Shown: positions 19,811 through 20,099 of the stretch, in pieces
Layout: the number at the start of each line of letters is the position of its first letter
How positions within the stretch are numbered: position 1 is the first letter of the stretch
Virus record (IMG/VR): IMGVR_UViG_3300022934_000261
Span: 1 to 20,099 of that record
Direction: 5' to 3' (one strand)
DNA length: 20,099 nucleotides
DNA from: a virus
Notes under the pieces: generated by a model
The model's database searches: none
Seen by the model: only the letters and a program-made list of their open reading frames with translations
What the model was told of the DNA's origin: nothing
Program-made: the position numbers and the translations under genes

Positions 19811-20099
19811 TTAAACTCTTGGCAAGTTGGTGCTGATTTCAGCATCAGTTATTGCTTTGGCAGCGCGAAGCTGGCTTTCCAGCGTTAGCTCCTCACGCCG
19901 CATCTCCAGTTCAGCCGCCTGCTTTTGCTCTGCAAGGCGAAGATCGGCTGCAGCCTTTTCGCGTTTGATTTGGATGTCGGCTTCGGCCTTTTGCTGGGCA
20001 ATCTGAATATCAGCCATCGCTTTCTGCTTTTCCAACTCCAGCATCTGTGCCTGCGGGTTCGGTTGCTGCGGCTGTTGGGCGGCTTGCGCTTTTTTCTGC
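19811..20099 (-). CDS. Portal protein, C-terminal end only
   Basis: The frame is open to the right edge, so only the last 95 residues are seen. They begin with a Gln/Pro/Ala-rich linker (AAQQPQQPNPQAQ). A long charged helix follows, in which an 11-residue unit starting KAxADxxI repeats five times (KAMADIQIAQQ, KAEADIQIKRE and so on), and the protein ends NLPRV. Such Gln-rich linkers and coiled-coil ends are typical of podoviral portals, where the C-terminus forms a helical barrel. The call rests on this tail and on the order portal, scaffold, capsid; the portal core itself is not visible. Confidence 0.6.
   Translation of the reverse strand, partial: QKKAQAAQQPQQPNPQAQMLELEKQKAMADIQIAQQKAEADIQIKREKAAADLRLAEQKQAAELEMRREELTLESQLRAAKAITDAEISTNLPRV

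Overview
The window is the late (structural and lysis) half of a temperate podovirus-like phage, followed by its attachment site and the start of its integration module. Every convincing gene lies on the minus strand, so the genes run from the right edge to the left. No host gene, replication gene or terminase is present. An alphaproteobacterial and probably marine host is an inference from three things. The attachment core is the 3' half of an initiator tRNA-Met of alphaproteobacterial type. The lysis cassette carries a holin that resembles the three-TM gene-transfer-agent holins of that class. The tail-fibre modules are of a kind common in marine phages. The genus cannot be fixed from this sequence.

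Head and connector region (about 20099 to 14240, read right to left): the portal C-terminus, a 388-residue unknown with a short Cys motif, an 89-residue small protein, an acidic scaffold, and a DUF5309/SU10-type major capsid protein with a strong ribosome binding site. A strong intrinsic terminator comes next. It is followed by a small unknown, a head-tail adaptor, a small beta-type structural protein and a protein with 20-residue tandem repeats. Tail, ejection and fibre region (14240 to 4098): a P22 gp10-like DNA stabilisation protein, a small structural protein, a GNAT-like protein, three probable internal virion/ejection proteins, and a tail-fibre set. That set is a 213-aa adaptor-like protein, an 854-aa LamG/SPRY fibre and a tail-fibre-assembly-like protein.

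Lysis region (4092 to 1819): two small membrane/coiled-coil proteins, a PD-(D/E)XK-like putative nuclease, an 80-aa unknown, a GH24 endolysin, a small two-TM holin candidate and the GTA-type holin. Most of these genes overlap or abut, so translation is probably coupled.

Attachment and integration region (1818 to 1): a 360-bp non-coding stretch that looks like an intact attP. It holds the tRNA-fMet 3' half (anticodon loop to CCA), five copies of TGGCGACA on both sides of it, and two extra copies of a 12-bp piece of the core. A UUCG-loop terminator sits between the core and a leftward operon of two unknown small genes and a tyrosine integrase that runs off the window. Matching arm repeats on both sides of the core, with phage genes on both sides, argue for unintegrated phage DNA rather than a prophage junction. 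The attachment region and the unexplained virion and lysis proteins are the most interesting parts. No wholly new defence or mobile system was recognised.
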